Shown here in pieces: positions 11,901 to 22,544 of a stretch of DNA of 64,000 bases; the first letter of the stretch is position 1, and every line of letters starts with the position of its first letter. The stretch covers positions 5,512,570 through 5,576,569 of the forward strand of contig NC_049992.1 of assembly GCF_000003815.2 (NCBI RefSeq). The letters run 5' to 3'. Below the pieces are notes generated by a model. It was not told the origin of the DNA. It saw nothing but the letters and a program-made list of their open reading frames with translations, and searched no databases. The position numbers and the translations under genes are program-made. Source of the DNA: Branchiostoma floridae. Taxonomy: Eukaryota; Chordata; Leptocardii; Amphioxiformes; Branchiostomatidae.

Positions 11901-14900
11901 AGCAGTATAAGGTACATTAGTCTAGTTGAGCTAGCATACAATCCACTATTGGCTGTATTTCTATTTCTCCAATACTCAGTACTATCACCCATGTTGACAT
12001 AACACCAAGCATTCAGTCTCTTTCACAGAAGGCATTCAAATCTAACTTACTTGCTGTATTATGGCAAGCACCTTTAACTAGTTTATCATGTCCTAAGACT
12101 AGAGTGAAATACTGTTGGACTTGAGCTTCATCATTGTTGTACTCACTGTAGCTCTTTTCCTGAGGAATGCATCAGATTCATCCACAAAAAGCAGAAGCCT
12201 GTATGGAAAGTAATAGTATCAATATAATAAGATTATAGAAGTGAATTGTGAATATACAGAGCTACAATGTACTAAACCAGCTAAAGCTACTATTAATATA
12301 TTATAACAGCTAAAACTAGAGATTTACTGTCTACAATGTACAATGTACTATTATATTATAACAGCTAAAACTAAAGATTTAGTGTGTCTACAATGTACTA
12401 TTGTATTATAACAGCTAAAACTAAAGATTTAGTGTGTCTACAATGTAATTATATTATAACAGCTAAAACTAGAGATTTAGTGTGTCTACAATGTACTATT
12501 ATATTATAACAGCTAAAACTAGAGATTTAGTGTGTCTACAATGTACAATTATATCATAACAGCTAAAACTAGAGATTTAGTGTGTCTACAATGTACTACT
12601 ATTAAAAAGTATTATATTATAACAGCTGAAACTAGAGATTTAGTGTGTCTACAATGTACTATTAAAAAGTATTATATTATAACAGCTAAAACGAGAGATT
12701 TAGTGTGTCCACAATGTACCATACCAGCTAAAGCTAGAGGTTCAGTGTTGGGACCACTTTGAATGGAAGGACTACAAGGAAGTTCATGACAAAGAGAAAC
12801 TGAATCTTTCAAAGCAAAAAGCAGTATACAGTATACTCTCCATTACATTTGTAATCTGTATGTTGTAATGATGTAAAACTTTGGATTCAGAACCAAGGAC
12901 GGGACATGGTATTCGATACTTTATGGTAGATCTAGCAACAAATAAATCTATCTTTTGCATGAGTCACTCACCCTCTTCTGCTGGTGCCTGCCCAGTCGAA
13001 CACTTTGTGCATGGCTGTAACCCCCTCCCTCCCCATGGGGGCTACGTCCCCTCCAGTCATAATGGCATAGTCCATCCCAGAATGCAATGCTAAACTCTGC
13101 AACAAAAAAGTTGTTTTTCATTCAGGAGCAACTGCAGCAATGTTTGATAAAGATAGACAAGACAACAGAAACTACAAAATCTAGCTTGCTGTTGGTAAAA
13201 AATTCATATGTGGACAAATTACACCATATCTGACAGCAGAAAATTAAAATATGTTGTTGGGACATTTTGAAAATGGTGATATTCATTGATGTCGAACATG
13301 TAGATAAGTTATGACACTTAGTATGTATTACACATGAAGGGATTCTTTTTTGTTACATAACATGTACTGTTCATCCATGCAGATGATAGATTTTCCTTTA
13401 GAACAATTTAATCATCCTTTTACACATTTTAACTACATCTACTGCCTTTTAACATGCAAACATGTAATCTAAGCCAGTACTAAGTCTAATTCTTGAAGTT
13501 CTGTCTTACCTTTGCAAACATGGTCTTGCCAGTACCCGGGGGTCCGTGGAACAGGATATTTCTGTACACGCCTCGGTTCGCCTTGGTGTTCCTAGTTGCT
13601 ATGGCAATGTCTCGGACACGGGATTCCAAGGAAGGCTTGGGGGTTCAGAAAAAAATTATAATGTTTTCCCAGGTAAACATATTGTTTATGCAGGTGTGTT
13701 ATTTTTTCTTCTTCTGTCTGGGCTTAAAAGTGCATTAAGATATTGTAAATACCATACTTTTTATTCATTTTCAATCCCAAGCAATACTATAGGGCAAGAC
13801 TGACTAAAGGCCAAATGGGAAAACATTCTACATTTTTGCAAATATGTTGCCTTTCTAGTTTCTTTTATTTTCTCAATACCTACTGATATTATTATGGTAC
13901 GTGCACAAAGTTAATTATTTACTTTCTTATATACATCAAAGAGCATGAAAAACAAGTGCCAAATATAAAATTAATCTGAAAAATTTTCCCTGCACTATTT
14001 GATATGAAAGACAATTCAAAAACCTCACATTGAAGAGTATTCCCTCCAGTGCATCTTCTGGCTTGGTCATCAGTCTCTTGACTGTCTGAAAATTGAATTA
14101 TACGTTGTCAGTATCTTTGCATTTAAATGCAATCTTTATGAGCAGGCAAATCAAATCAAAATGTGTATCTTCACTACGTGCAGGGCAATCACTTTTGAAA
14201 AATAATCTTTTAAACATTTATCATAACTAGCTTTGCATTTAATATCACAAATAACAACAGCAATTATATCAGTAATAGGGGTGGGTACGGGTACAGAATT
14301 TTCAGGTCCGGTCCAGGTATAGAAGATTAGGTCCAGGTTCGAACCTGGACCTAACTGTCTATAAAACTTGTGAATGGACAATATGTAAAATAATGGTTGA
14401 TTATGCTAAAAAGGAACCTGTTTGGTGGAGTATCTGACTCCACTTGGTGTATTAACATCACATCTTCATGTAAACAACACTAACTGTCTGTAAGTTTTGA
14501 CAGTAGAAATTTGGTGACACTATAATACTAGTACTTTGCTCCTGTTATTTTTGTGGACCTGTAAGTCCTGAAACGTACACTGTATTAATGCCTGCCGATA
14601 CAATCTGACCATATTCTAATTGGTCCAAAATCTGGTCCCCTGATATCTTTCAGGTCAGTTCTTTTTACCGTTCCAACGGGATAGAAAAAAACTCTTTGTA
14701 CCGGTAAACCAACCCCTAATCAGTAATGTACTGTACATGATGATTTTCTAAAAATGGACATAACAAATTTTCTCAGGTTATTTCTTGTGGCTTGTCTTAC
14801 CTTAACGGGGTGTCTAATTCCCTCGAAGACACTTATTCTGGAAGTCTCCCTGACGAGTGCCGGTTTACCTAATCTGGCCTCGATGTAGCGTGCTGCGACT

Positions 14901-17900
14901 CCGGTCGCACCTCTGGCGGTATAGACACCTACTGCTAGTAACGTCAGACCAGCAACCTGAGGAGGTCAAGAGGGCTTTTAGCTAGGATTTTATCATAGGG
15001 AGTCCAAATTTATTGGTGAATTGCCGTAAGTGACTATTGTAGGGGGGTCCGGGGGCATCCACTTTCCATGGTGCAGAGTTTTTGATGATTTTAAGTTAAA
15101 ATAGTGCATTCTAAGGTATCCTAAGAGGTAAAAATACTGTTACAGAGGTCATAGTAGAAGACTGTGACCACAGATGACCTGGTAGCATCCCTGGTCAATC
15201 AGAATTTCATGCTTGTCAGACTTTTCTCCCCAGTGTAAGGGCGTCCAGGGGCATCAAATTTCTTGTTATTCCAAGAAAAGTGACGTGTTGACGCATGCCT
15301 GGCTAAAAGCCTGAGGTCAAGTTCAGAAAATATAGCCACTGCGCTCGAAATTCATTTTTGGGATTAGGTGCACTGGTGCACCCAGCTAAAAAAAATTGGG
15401 TGCACAAAAAACTTTTTGGGTGCACCACTTAAATTTAAGTATTCTAATGTCAAAAAACCTAATAACAAAACTTAGTTACAAGCTATCAAATTCTTAAACA
15501 AGTAACATGACAGACATTTTTATTATCTTTTTAACACTTAGATGTCAAGAATATGATGTATACTAGTATACTTGATATCTTTCCATACATAAACCTAAGA
15601 AAACATTTGGGTGCACCCTGTGCACCCACTGAAAAAAATTGGGTGCACAGTTCCAATTTTGGGTGCACCTGGGTGCACATGCACCCAGTATTTCGAGCCC
15701 TGATAGCACAGCATTCAGTTTTGAACAAATATATTGGAAGGCACCAATATCAAAGACAGGCCCCTAGTGTGGCTTCTACTGATGCCAGCATAATTATATG
15801 TGTGAAACAACTACATATAGAGGGGCAAGAGCAACAGAAAGAAACAATATCCTGACTCCCGGGATTCGAACCCGGGTAGCCTGATCTTGTCCCAACACGC
15901 AAACCACAACACCAAAAGCTCAGAGCTGTTGGCCTGGTCAGTTTGGCCTACTGTTGAACCCCACTGTTACACGTTCGTGCAAGATGACCAGGTTCATAAA
16001 ATTGTTTCACAATCTACAATATTGTCGTTTGAAAGTGTTCAAGGTGGCTTGGCATGGAAGTACACGAAATGTTAACACTTGATGCATGACAATGATGACT
16101 GAGTACACTGTACTTATAGTGCAAAAATTTATAACATCATCAGCTTGTGATTAAAAGCAGGGCTCGAAATACTGGGTGCATGTGCACCCAGGTGCACCCA
16201 AAATTGGAACTGTGCACCCAATTATTTTCTGTGGGTGCACAGGGTGCACCCAATATTTTCATAGGCTTATGTATGTAAAGATATGAAAGTATACTAGTAT
16301 ACATCATATTCTTGACATCTAAGTGTTAGAAAGATAATAAAAATGCCTGTCATGGTACTTGATGAAAACATATATTAACTAAGTTTTGTTATCAGGTTTT
16401 TCTGACATTCTACTTAAATTTAAGACTTAGTGGTGCACCCAAAATTTTTTTGGTGCACCCAATTTTTTAAGCTGGGTGCACCAGTGCACTTAATCCCCAA
16501 AATGAATTTCGAGCCCTGAAAAGAGATGAACCAATGCAGCATGTAGTAATCCTGAGGTATATATACTTCAGATATTAAGGTATAAAAACTCACTGTGGCT
16601 GAAACTTTGTCCCAATCTGCAATAAAAGCCTTGAAACCATCCCCCAATACTGCACCTGCAGTTCTGGAGTGAATCACAAGGGGGCATTGTCAGTACAACC
16701 TGTCACCAATACCAACACAATTACTGCCTTAAAATCACTTTGTAGCAAGATGTATCATCGGTATGTTGTACTTTAATGCAATAGTGAAGGCATTCAGTAG
16801 TTATGCTAGATAGATCTTGCTCACACAGCACACTACTTGTTTGTAAAAATGGTCTTGTGCTACCATGCTAAGGCTAAGTTTGATACAGAAACAACAATTT
16901 GTGCCAAGATGAGAGTTTCTAGTACAACTTACTTGATCCCCTCCATGACCGTACTTCTGTGTTCGGAGGCCTTCAGTTCCACAACAAAATACTTTGGTAA
17001 AATGTGCTGTGCTACCATGGTCAGGCTAAGTTTGATACAAGAAATAACCCCACAGTATGTTTTTTTCCTTCCATTTTCACTACAAGATGAGAGTTTTCCA
17101 GCACAACTTACTTGATCCCCTCCATGACCGTAGTTCTGTGGTAAAATGTGCTGTGCTACCATGGTCAGGCTAAGTTTGATACAAGAAATAACCCCACAGT
17201 ATGTTTATTTTCTTCCATTTTCACAACAAGATGAGAGTTTTTAGCACAACTTACTTGATCCCCTCCATGACCGTAGTTCTGTGTTCGGAGGCCTTGAGTC
17301 TGATCTGCTCCAGGTTCAGGTCTTGGTTCTCACGGTCGGCTTTCGCCTTCGCTGTCGTCTCCGCTTCTATTCTCTTCATGTCGTTCTGCAGACGGAGCTG
17401 TGCCTCGTATTCCATCGTAGCTGAAGGAAATAATAATAATAAGTTTATTGCGAATCCTTGTTCTTCAGTCAAAGGGGCATTGTTTGTTTCATTTGCGGAT
17501 CCGAAATTAACTTTAACCTCCTCAAAATCTTTGTTCAAAGTACAAGACTCATAGACCATCGTCCTCAAACAAATATGCAAATTTTCTTTAAGCCAATCTT
17601 TTGCTCTTTAATCAGATTTTGGATACCCAATAGATGGAAAAAAAGTTTCTGTGGCCTGTTTGATATGTAGCAAATCCCAAGGATATCAGATCAATCATCT
17701 GATAAGTTAAACACTTATCTAATAGGAGTAGTCAGTGGGTTGGTATGGTGTCAGTCTCTTTGGAGCTTACTTGTGAGTACACCCACTTTCGGTTGCTAGA
17801 AAGCTTTCAGTTGCTCTCTCAAAGTCAAACATGCCTGTCTAAGATTGTTGCCCCATCAACTTTTGCTTGCCAGAAAGGTGACTGCAGGGTTAAACAAGTT

Positions 17901-20900
17901 TTCAAAAATTCACTTGTCCTATCAGGTAAGTACATAAAAAATTTACTTGCCCGAACCAAATTTTCACTTGCACGAAATTTAATTATATTTTTCTATGTAT
18001 TTTCACTTTGTTTACCTCGCTGACGAGAGAAAGTTTTTGAGTTTTGATGTGGCCCTATCATCCAAAATCGATGTTTCTACTGGCTTGAAAATGACATGGT
18101 CAATATAGGTAGGCATTCAGCCCCATGTGCTGTCACACTCAGTGGTAATTTGAGCGGGTCACAACTGGAAATTCTTACTTGCCCGTCGGGCAAGTGGGGA
18201 AGCACTTCTGCTTGCCCGAACAGCACTTTTACTTGCCCGGAACAATTGGGCTAATGGACTTGTTTATCCCTGGTGACTGGCACCCAAGGTACAGAATAGG
18301 AAGTTGAAACACACCAAGGCCAAAGAAACCTAATCTCCATGCAGATCCTACGATGGAATAAAATAGTACTAAACTGGCAAAGGAGTGTAGTCAGCTAAGA
18401 GGTGTGCATTTTCCTTGTAGTGTGTTTGGCAAATGTACACCTCTTGGCTGACTATACTCCTTGGCCAGTTTGGTTACAACTTATGCCATCATAGGATCTC
18501 CTTGGAGATTACTCCTTGACCAGCTTTGACCACGGTAGCGAAACACACTAAGCCGGCTTCACTCCTCTGCCAGCTTTTGATACTATCACATGCTACCATA
18601 GGATCTGCTTGCATTGGAGATTATAAGAAACCCTGCTGGGCTCCAGGGCTGTAACAAAGACAAAGAGTGAAAGTACATCACACCTTTCCTCATGGCCTCC
18701 TGTTTCTTGACCGACTCCTCCTGTCTGGCCAGCTGGTCTTCCTGCATCCTCTTCTGCTGAATAAGCTGATCGTCGTACCGCCTACGCGCCAACTGGTCCT
18801 GGTACTGTGCTCGCTGTGAAGGAGAAGGGCAAAATAGTAGATAAACTAGAGTTCAGGGACCTCATACCTCCATGAAATATTTATTGCTTTTTTTGTGGAT
18901 GGTATGTATGTTTATAGTCGGTTGTATTTGAGAGTAATGGTTATAAATGTTATGGGAAAGTAGTGGTGTATTTACACAGAGGATGTCCATCTGATTAGTA
19001 ATTATTAAAATGTGACACTTAATTGTGGAATGTGCGTTTAATAGGTCGGTGGCATATGGTAGCGTGGTGTTCCTTAAGCTTGATGTTTGGCATTTAAACT
19101 GTCTAAGGTTGTCAGCATTATTGAGGTTCGACTATGTGCCTCAGAGCGGTGTGGTGGGAGGAAGTTGGGAAACTCAAAAAGAAGGGATGTGGCCAATTTT
19201 AGTCAGATGGTGATTTGATTTTCCAACAATATGTCATAACATCAGCTGTTCACACAGTACAAAAACGAGATGCACACTTTCCTCTGACAGCCCTACACCA
19301 ACTGTAAGATGAATACTTGGCGCCAACCCCGTCTGCTAAAAAACAAGCACCATTGGCTACAAAACAGACAACTAACAACTGTCCCTTATCGTAACAAAAT
19401 CTGTATCGCCCATAAAACTTCTGACACCCAACCCAGATGAATATAACCTCCATTCCATGACATTTCATGGAGGTAACTATCATCAGTACCATTCGATTAG
19501 CTGACAGTGACAGCCTGAATTTTGTCTGCACAGAGGACCAATGCTGTCTGATGTTTTACTGATTTCAGCTGGGCAAAAGTCAATAAGAAGAACTGCTCCA
19601 TGATCATTTTCATCATCATCTTTGTCATCTCTATATAATGTTGAAATTAGGGGTGTGTACCAGTACAGATAATTCAGATCCAGGTCCAGTCCAGGTGCAG
19701 AGGATCAGGTCCCAGTCCAGACCTAAAGCTGGACCTTACTGTTTGTGAATGGGCAATACTCAAAACAATAGTCCATTTTGCTATTAATAATAAAGGAATC
19801 TGTTTGGTGGAGTGTCCTATCTTCGTCTTAACAACACTAACTGCCTCTGTTAATTTAGACCAAATATGACTATAGCAACTTGATAGATAGAATTGACTAC
19901 TGTAAATGCAGAAATGACCACTTCACCGCGAACTTAAATCCACTGCGAACATTTTTCTATCATGATATTAGATTGCAGTCTATGGTGTTACTGCGAACTT
20001 AAGTCCACTGCGAAAAGTCCTTTTTCCCGCTACCGCGAAATTAAATCCCTGCGAACTTAAATGCATTACATTATATCAACTCTCCTCTATGCACTCGTGG
20101 TATTTGCTTGGACCAATAAACGTCAAAACATAACTGACGCCGTAGTGCCGGTATAATCTGTTCATTTTCCAATCGGCACAACATCCGGTCCACTAAATTT
20201 ATAAGGGTCCATTTTTTTCTGGAATGGCCCAACAACAAAAAAAATGGATTTTTACCGGTGTGCCAGTACTAACCCCTAGTTTGTTCAAAGATCCAATATT
20301 ATGCATCTCAGCAAATTGACTCTAAATTCTTAGGAAGTCAAACTCAAAGGAGCTTCTTGAGCAGCTGAGGACCTTGACTTGTGCCAGTTCTTACCTCCTG
20401 ATGTTGTTTGGTCTCTGCTGCCATGAGACAGTTCTTACCTCCTGATGTTGTTAAGTCTCTGCTGCCATGAGACAGTTCTTACCTCCTGATGTTGTTTGGT
20501 CTCTGCTGAGACAGTTCTTACCTCCTGATGTTGTTTAGTCTCTGCTGCCATGAGACAGTTCTTACCTCCTGATGTTGTTTGGTCTCTGCTGCCATGAGAC
20601 AGTTCTTACCTCCTGATGTTGTTTAGTCTCTGCTGAGACAGTTCTTACCACCTGATGTTGTTTAGTCTCTGCTGAGACAGTTCTTACCTCCTGNNNNNNN
20701 NNNNNNNNNNNNNNNNNNNNNNNNNNNNNNNNNNNNNNNNNNNNNNNNNNNNNNNNNNNNNNNNNNNNNNNNNNNNNNNNNNNNNNNNNNNNNAGCTGCA
20801 CTCTGTGATGCGCAATTCCTCACATGGATTAGCATGGAAAATGTTACAGTTAAAAGCTGGACACACTCAAGGAAAAAGACGAGCCTGGAGACAGCTTTGT

Positions 20901-22218
20901 GTCTACCTTGTCTCTCGAACGACCTGGAGGTCAAGGGACAAGGTAGGTACATGTAGGTAGACCCTAAGTTTTAAAGATACATGTATGATGTACTTTCTAG
21001 CTCTTATATAGAGATATGAAGATAGTACATGTCTGTATATTAGACCATTCAATGATAGTTATCCTAAACTGTGAATACAAACTGCTGACATTTGATGAGG
21101 AATTAACACTTTGTTAGCAAGCTAAAGTATTGAGCCAGCGTTTACTACAGAGTGACCTCTGGCTCAACACTTTCACTTGCTAACCACTGGTCACTACAGG
21201 AGAAGGTAGTCAGGCTAGAATTTACTCACTTTGATCTCTTTCTGTTGCTCCAACTGTTTGGTCTCCTCCTGCATGCGAGCCAGCTGGAGAGCCTCTTTTG
21301 CATTGACTGGGAGTGAGGAATAGAGAAACGATCAGTCAGACTTACTCAGAGCATTTCGAGTGTCTTTGAAATCAAAGGTCTTTGATTTGGAAGGTTGATA
21401 AGGAGTTTGAGGTGACTCTGACAGCTGAAGGAGTGGCCTGGATGCCAGACTGTTTCCAGGGCCTACAGACCAGCTCCTCTAGCTATCTGCTCTACAGCGT
21501 ATACATTTGTACACCATTACATGCAGGCCTGAAGAACTTTAACCACAGCCCTTTTACCACCAACTACGATTTCTTTCTTCGTTCATCAAACTGTGTCATT
21601 CAAATTTCAATATTTATGTTAGTCATCGCTCATCAAGTCACTGGAATATTGTGAATATTCATGAATATGATTTGTGACCTTCATAAATTGATCCGCATAT
21701 GGAGGTCAAGTGCCAGGCCACATGCACCATAATGCTTAACAATCATATACATACATGTATTCATACCTTATATTCATAAAAGAAATTTTGCATCATACGC
21801 TCAATCATAAATCATGCAAGTATTTTGAGGTACAAATAATTATGTACGAAGAAAAAGCATGCTAGTACTGTATTTAGTAAAAATAAGAGAGGTACTGATG
21901 TAAATTAAACCATAATTTGTATGGCTGACCATCAACACATTTTAACGTTCATTATTCAGTATAAAACAAAAATTCCGATCTCTATCTACGCCCAGATCTC
22001 GACTTACCAGATTTGTCCAGCTCTCTTGCCGCCGACGCTGCCCGTTCAAGTCCCGTCGGGTCGAACTTCCATCCTCCCCCTCCTCCACCGCCGCCTCCCT
22101 CCGAACCTTCCGACGACCCCTTCCCCTTGTCGTCTCCCCCCGGGGGTGGTGGGGGGTTGGCGAACTGGGTAAAGTCCTGGGGGTACTGGTCCTTCTTCAC
22201 TCCGAATAACCACGACAT
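5875..22218 (-). CDS. ATAD3: ATAD3, mitochondrial inner-membrane AAA+ ATPase; exon 3 largely in assembly gap
   Basis: Exons on the minus strand: 22218-22008, 21306-21230, [exon 3 in gap, ending at or near 20688], 18813-18684, 17420-17255, 16663-16594, 14956-14801, 14085-14029, 13635-13510, 13096-12972, 12198-12147, 11829-11759, 11599-11508, 11117-11039, 7825-7717, 6084-5875. Visible exons give 576 residues; exon 3 would add about 30 (human ATAD3A isoforms are 586-634). The N-terminus MSWLFGVKK is followed by a poly-Gly run and [10 protein letters not shown], then a long coiled coil ([31 protein letters not shown]-like KASEHR). Then come [18 protein letters not shown] (membrane segment), Walker A GPPGTGKT, Walker [12 protein letters not shown], sensor 1 [16 protein letters not shown] and [10 protein letters not shown]. 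In the known family, the ATPase spans the inner membrane and organises nucleoids and membrane contacts. The C-terminus is Pro/Ser-rich, with SPGSPPPAK twice. Confidence 0.97.
6119..6585. mobile_element. Rearranged TA-flanked MITE ('GCGGTAGCGGGAAAAA' family) with duplicated halves
   Basis: The left half (ACTGTAAATTCATTAAAGTT, then TAGCGGGAAAAAG) appears twice, at about 6130-6230 and 6269-6360. The right half (GTGGTTCTTATTCGCGGTGA to GTTTCTGCATTTACAGTATA) appears twice, at about 6398-6482 and 6499-6583. A simple copy of the same family is at 47457-47664. Confidence 0.7.
6914..7266 (+). mobile_element. hAT-type MITE family B, copy 1
   Basis: The 353-bp element has ends CAGGCTTTTAGC and GCTAAAAGCCTG and an exact 8-bp target duplication ATATACAT on both sides (6906-6913, 7267-7274). 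CAG ends with an 8-bp duplication are the hAT signature. It lies in the last ATAD3 intron. A second copy is at 14971-15313. Confidence 0.9.
7390..7662 (-). mobile_element. tRNA-derived SINE, copy 1
   Basis: Read on the minus strand, the head is tRNA-like: box A TGGCTGAGTGGGTAGAG and box B GAGTTCGATACC, followed by a body shared with 36400-36670. An exact 14-bp direct repeat TACGACACAGAATT flanks it (7376-7389 and 7663-7676), as expected for LINE-mobilised insertion. It lies in the ATAD3 intron between exons 15 and 16, antisense to the plus strand and parallel to the gene. Confidence 0.85.
7826..8060. repeat. Partial tandem duplication downstream of ATAD3 exon 15 acceptor
   Basis: A segment with CAACATGCTCTAACACGA, ATTTCTCAGAAAAAGA, AACTGGTTT and ATGCAAAAC occurs twice (about 7850-7945 and 7965-8062), giving a period near 116 bp within the intron. 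Confidence 0.7.
8598..10334. mobile_element. 1.74-kb TIR element nested in MITE A
   Basis: The outer ends are exact 11-bp inverted repeats, TGCCTTGCCGC and GCGGCAAGGCA. Subterminal copies of the same motif (GCCAAGGCACAGC, TTGCCTTGCCGG) occur near 10250-10280. No transposase frame was found, so it is non-autonomous. It carries a tRNA-like Pol III unit at 9398-9480. Confidence 0.7.
9398..9480 (+). ncRNA. tRNA-like Pol III unit (SINE head or tRNA pseudogene)
   Basis: A box-A-like TGGCGTAGTGGTTAGCG (9404-9420) and a perfect box B GGTTCGAACCC (9448-9458) are followed by a T-run (9470-9480) that could terminate Pol III. The T-stem pairs poorly and the acceptor stem does not close, so it is not a functional tRNA. 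The anticodon cannot be assigned. Confidence 0.6.
10440..11025 (+). mobile_element. LINE 3' end fragment
   Basis: The frame ends at 10770 with [20 protein letters not shown], which resembles the extreme C-terminus of non-LTR reverse transcriptases. A 3' UTR follows, ending AATAAACCTTGAACCTTGAA (about 11000-11020), a short-repeat LINE tail. It is antisense to ATAD3 and ends about 15 bases from the exon 14 donor. Confidence 0.65.
11220..11421 (+). mobile_element. LINE reverse-transcriptase C-terminal fragment
   Basis: The plus frame reads [20 protein letters not shown], then [12 protein letters not shown] and GSFKKLLQ, and stops near 11419. This is the conserved C-terminal block of CR1-like RTs (FFPRTIxxWN). 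It is in the intron between ATAD3 exons 13 and 14, antisense to the gene. Confidence 0.8.
12290..12740. repeat. Minisatellite, about 50-60-bp unit, about 9 copies
   Basis: The unit contains ATAACAGCTAAAACTAGAGA and TTTAGTGTGTCTACAATGTA and is repeated between ATAD3 exons 10 and 11. Two copies carry an extra ATTAAAAAGTATTA insertion. No coding content. Confidence 0.9.
14276..14718 (+). mobile_element. hAT-like element 'TAGGGGTGGGTACGG', copy 1
   Basis: The ends TAGGGGTGGGTACGGGTAC and GTACCGGTAAACCAACCCCTA are inverted, with an exact 8-bp duplication ATCAGTAA on each side. It is 443 bp and non-coding, in the ATAD3 intron between exons 7 and 8. A related element is at 19649-20277 and a partial one at 38890-39045. 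Confidence 0.85.
14971..15313 (+). mobile_element. hAT-type MITE family B, copy 2, beside an ATAD3 splice acceptor
   Basis: It matches 6914-7266 end to end, with an exact 8-bp duplication AGGTCAAG (14963-14970, 15314-15321). The left edge is 14 bases from the exon 7 coding boundary (14956), so the element supplies sequence where the branch point would lie. Confidence 0.9.
15339..15702 (-). mobile_element. MITE family A copy 2
   Basis: Opposite orientation to the other copies: it begins with a mutated end CTGCGCTCGAAATT and finishes GTATTTCGAGCCCTG. The interior GGGTGCACC subrepeats are conserved. ATAGC occurs at both edges, slightly offset. Confidence 0.85.
15855..15930 (-). ncRNA. tRNA-like Pol III promoter unit (SINE head)
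   Basis: The minus strand gives a T-arm CCCGGGTTCGAATCCCGGG with a perfect stem, preceded by a box-A-like TGGTGTTGTGGTTTGCGTG. Its spacing resembles the unit at 9398, suggesting one tRNA-derived family. A functional tRNA cannot be folded with confidence. Confidence 0.55.
16158..16518 (+). mobile_element. MITE family A copy 3 (most intact)
   Basis: 361 bp, with ends CAGGGCTCGAAAT and ATTTCGAGCCCTG and a 5-bp duplication AAAAG on both sides (16153-16157, 16519-16523). Confidence 0.9.
16840..17300 (-). repeat. Triplicated ATAD3 exon 5 3' end with splice donor
   Basis: A block starting at AGATGAGAG, then CAACTTACTTGATCCCCTCC and ATGACCGTA(G/C)TTCTGTG, occurs at about 16908, 17085 and 17228. The last is the real exon 5 end (donor at 17254-17253). 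Each upstream copy keeps the donor plus 30-60 bases of exon, joined to an intronic segment with TGTGCTACCATGGTCAGGCT. The two extra copies lie in the downstream intron. Confidence 0.9.
17424..17460 (-). mobile_element. LINE-like tail at the exon 5 acceptor
   Basis: On the gene strand a GCAATAAACTTATTATTATT tail lies directly before the exon 5 acceptor (AG at 17422-17421), so it forms the pyrimidine-rich tract. The same tail type recurs at 54460-54490. Confidence 0.45.
17885..18272 (+). mobile_element. MITE family 'CTTGCCCG' copy 2
   Basis: Ends CAGGGTTAAACAAGT and ACTTGTTTATCCCTG; GTGACTG occurs on both sides. It is homologous to 4512-4833. Confidence 0.75.
18300..18625. mobile_element. MITE-like repeats 'ATCTCCATGCAGATCC / GCCAGCTTTGATAC'
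   Basis: The segment shares CCATAGGATCTGCTTG, TTGGCCAGTTT and AGGAGTGTAG motifs with 25541-25676 and 26143-26360. It appears as rearranged copies between ATAD3 exons 4 and 5. Confidence 0.55.
19649..20277 (+). mobile_element. hAT-like 'TAGGGGTG' element copy 2 with nested MITE
   Basis: Ends TAGGGGTGTGTACCAGTAC and GCCAGTACTAACCCCTA. A MITE of the 'GCGG' family (CTGTAAATGC ... GCATTACA, 19900-20071) is inserted within it. Confidence 0.7.
20388..20693 (-). repeat. Splice-donor minisatellite of ATAD3 exon 3, 8 copies of 39 or 44 bp, running into the gap
   Basis: On the gene strand each unit reads AGACCAAACAACATCAGGAG followed by GTAAGAACTGTCTCA. The first part encodes ETKQHQE, matching the conserved ATAD3 sequence before RAQYQD of exon 4; the second is a good 5' splice site. 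Units differ by a 5-bp CCATG insertion (39 versus 44 bp). The array is cut by the N block at 20694. Confidence 0.92.
20694..20793. other. Assembly gap (100 N)
   Basis: Exactly 100 N, the usual placeholder for unknown length. It falls where ATAD3 exon 3 must lie. Just beyond it the gene strand reads TTGCGCATCACAG then AGTGCAGCT, a possible acceptor and first codons. Confidence 0.95.
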
Positions 22219-22544
22219 TTTGAAGATTTTTAGATGGTTTTGCGGAGAGAGGTTTGAAGTGATGTAACTCGCACGTGCGGTTTCACCTCTGTTAAAGCGC
22301 CGGGTAAGAGCACGTGCGTAACAACAGTGTATGTTTGGCAGCTTCAAAATTCGCATTGAAAAATTTCATATTTTTATCATAAACAGCAAAAATGGAAACA
22401 TTTCCAACAAAACAACTTTTTGTAAACTTTTAACATGCTTACTTTATAACTTAATTGACAAATATTGAGTGTATTGTACGTTTTAAGGTTAGTAGTGCAG
22501 GGTTAGGCAATAAAGGACTACGTTTTTATAAATGATTTTCCAAG
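22219..22544. promoter_or_regulatory. Divergent ATAD3/TYW2 promoter region
   Basis: 326 bp separates the two start codons. It contains two GCACGTGC palindromes (about 22271-22278 and 22311-22318), which are E-boxes of the USF/MYC/TFE type. AAGATGGCCGC overlaps the TYW2 ATG and matches the YY1 motif (AAGATGGCGGC) with one difference. No TATA box is obvious near either start. Confidence 0.7.

Noticed and set aside
12290-12740. CRISPR-like array
   Set aside because: Direct repeats of 50-60 bp without unique spacers in an animal intron: an ordinary minisatellite.
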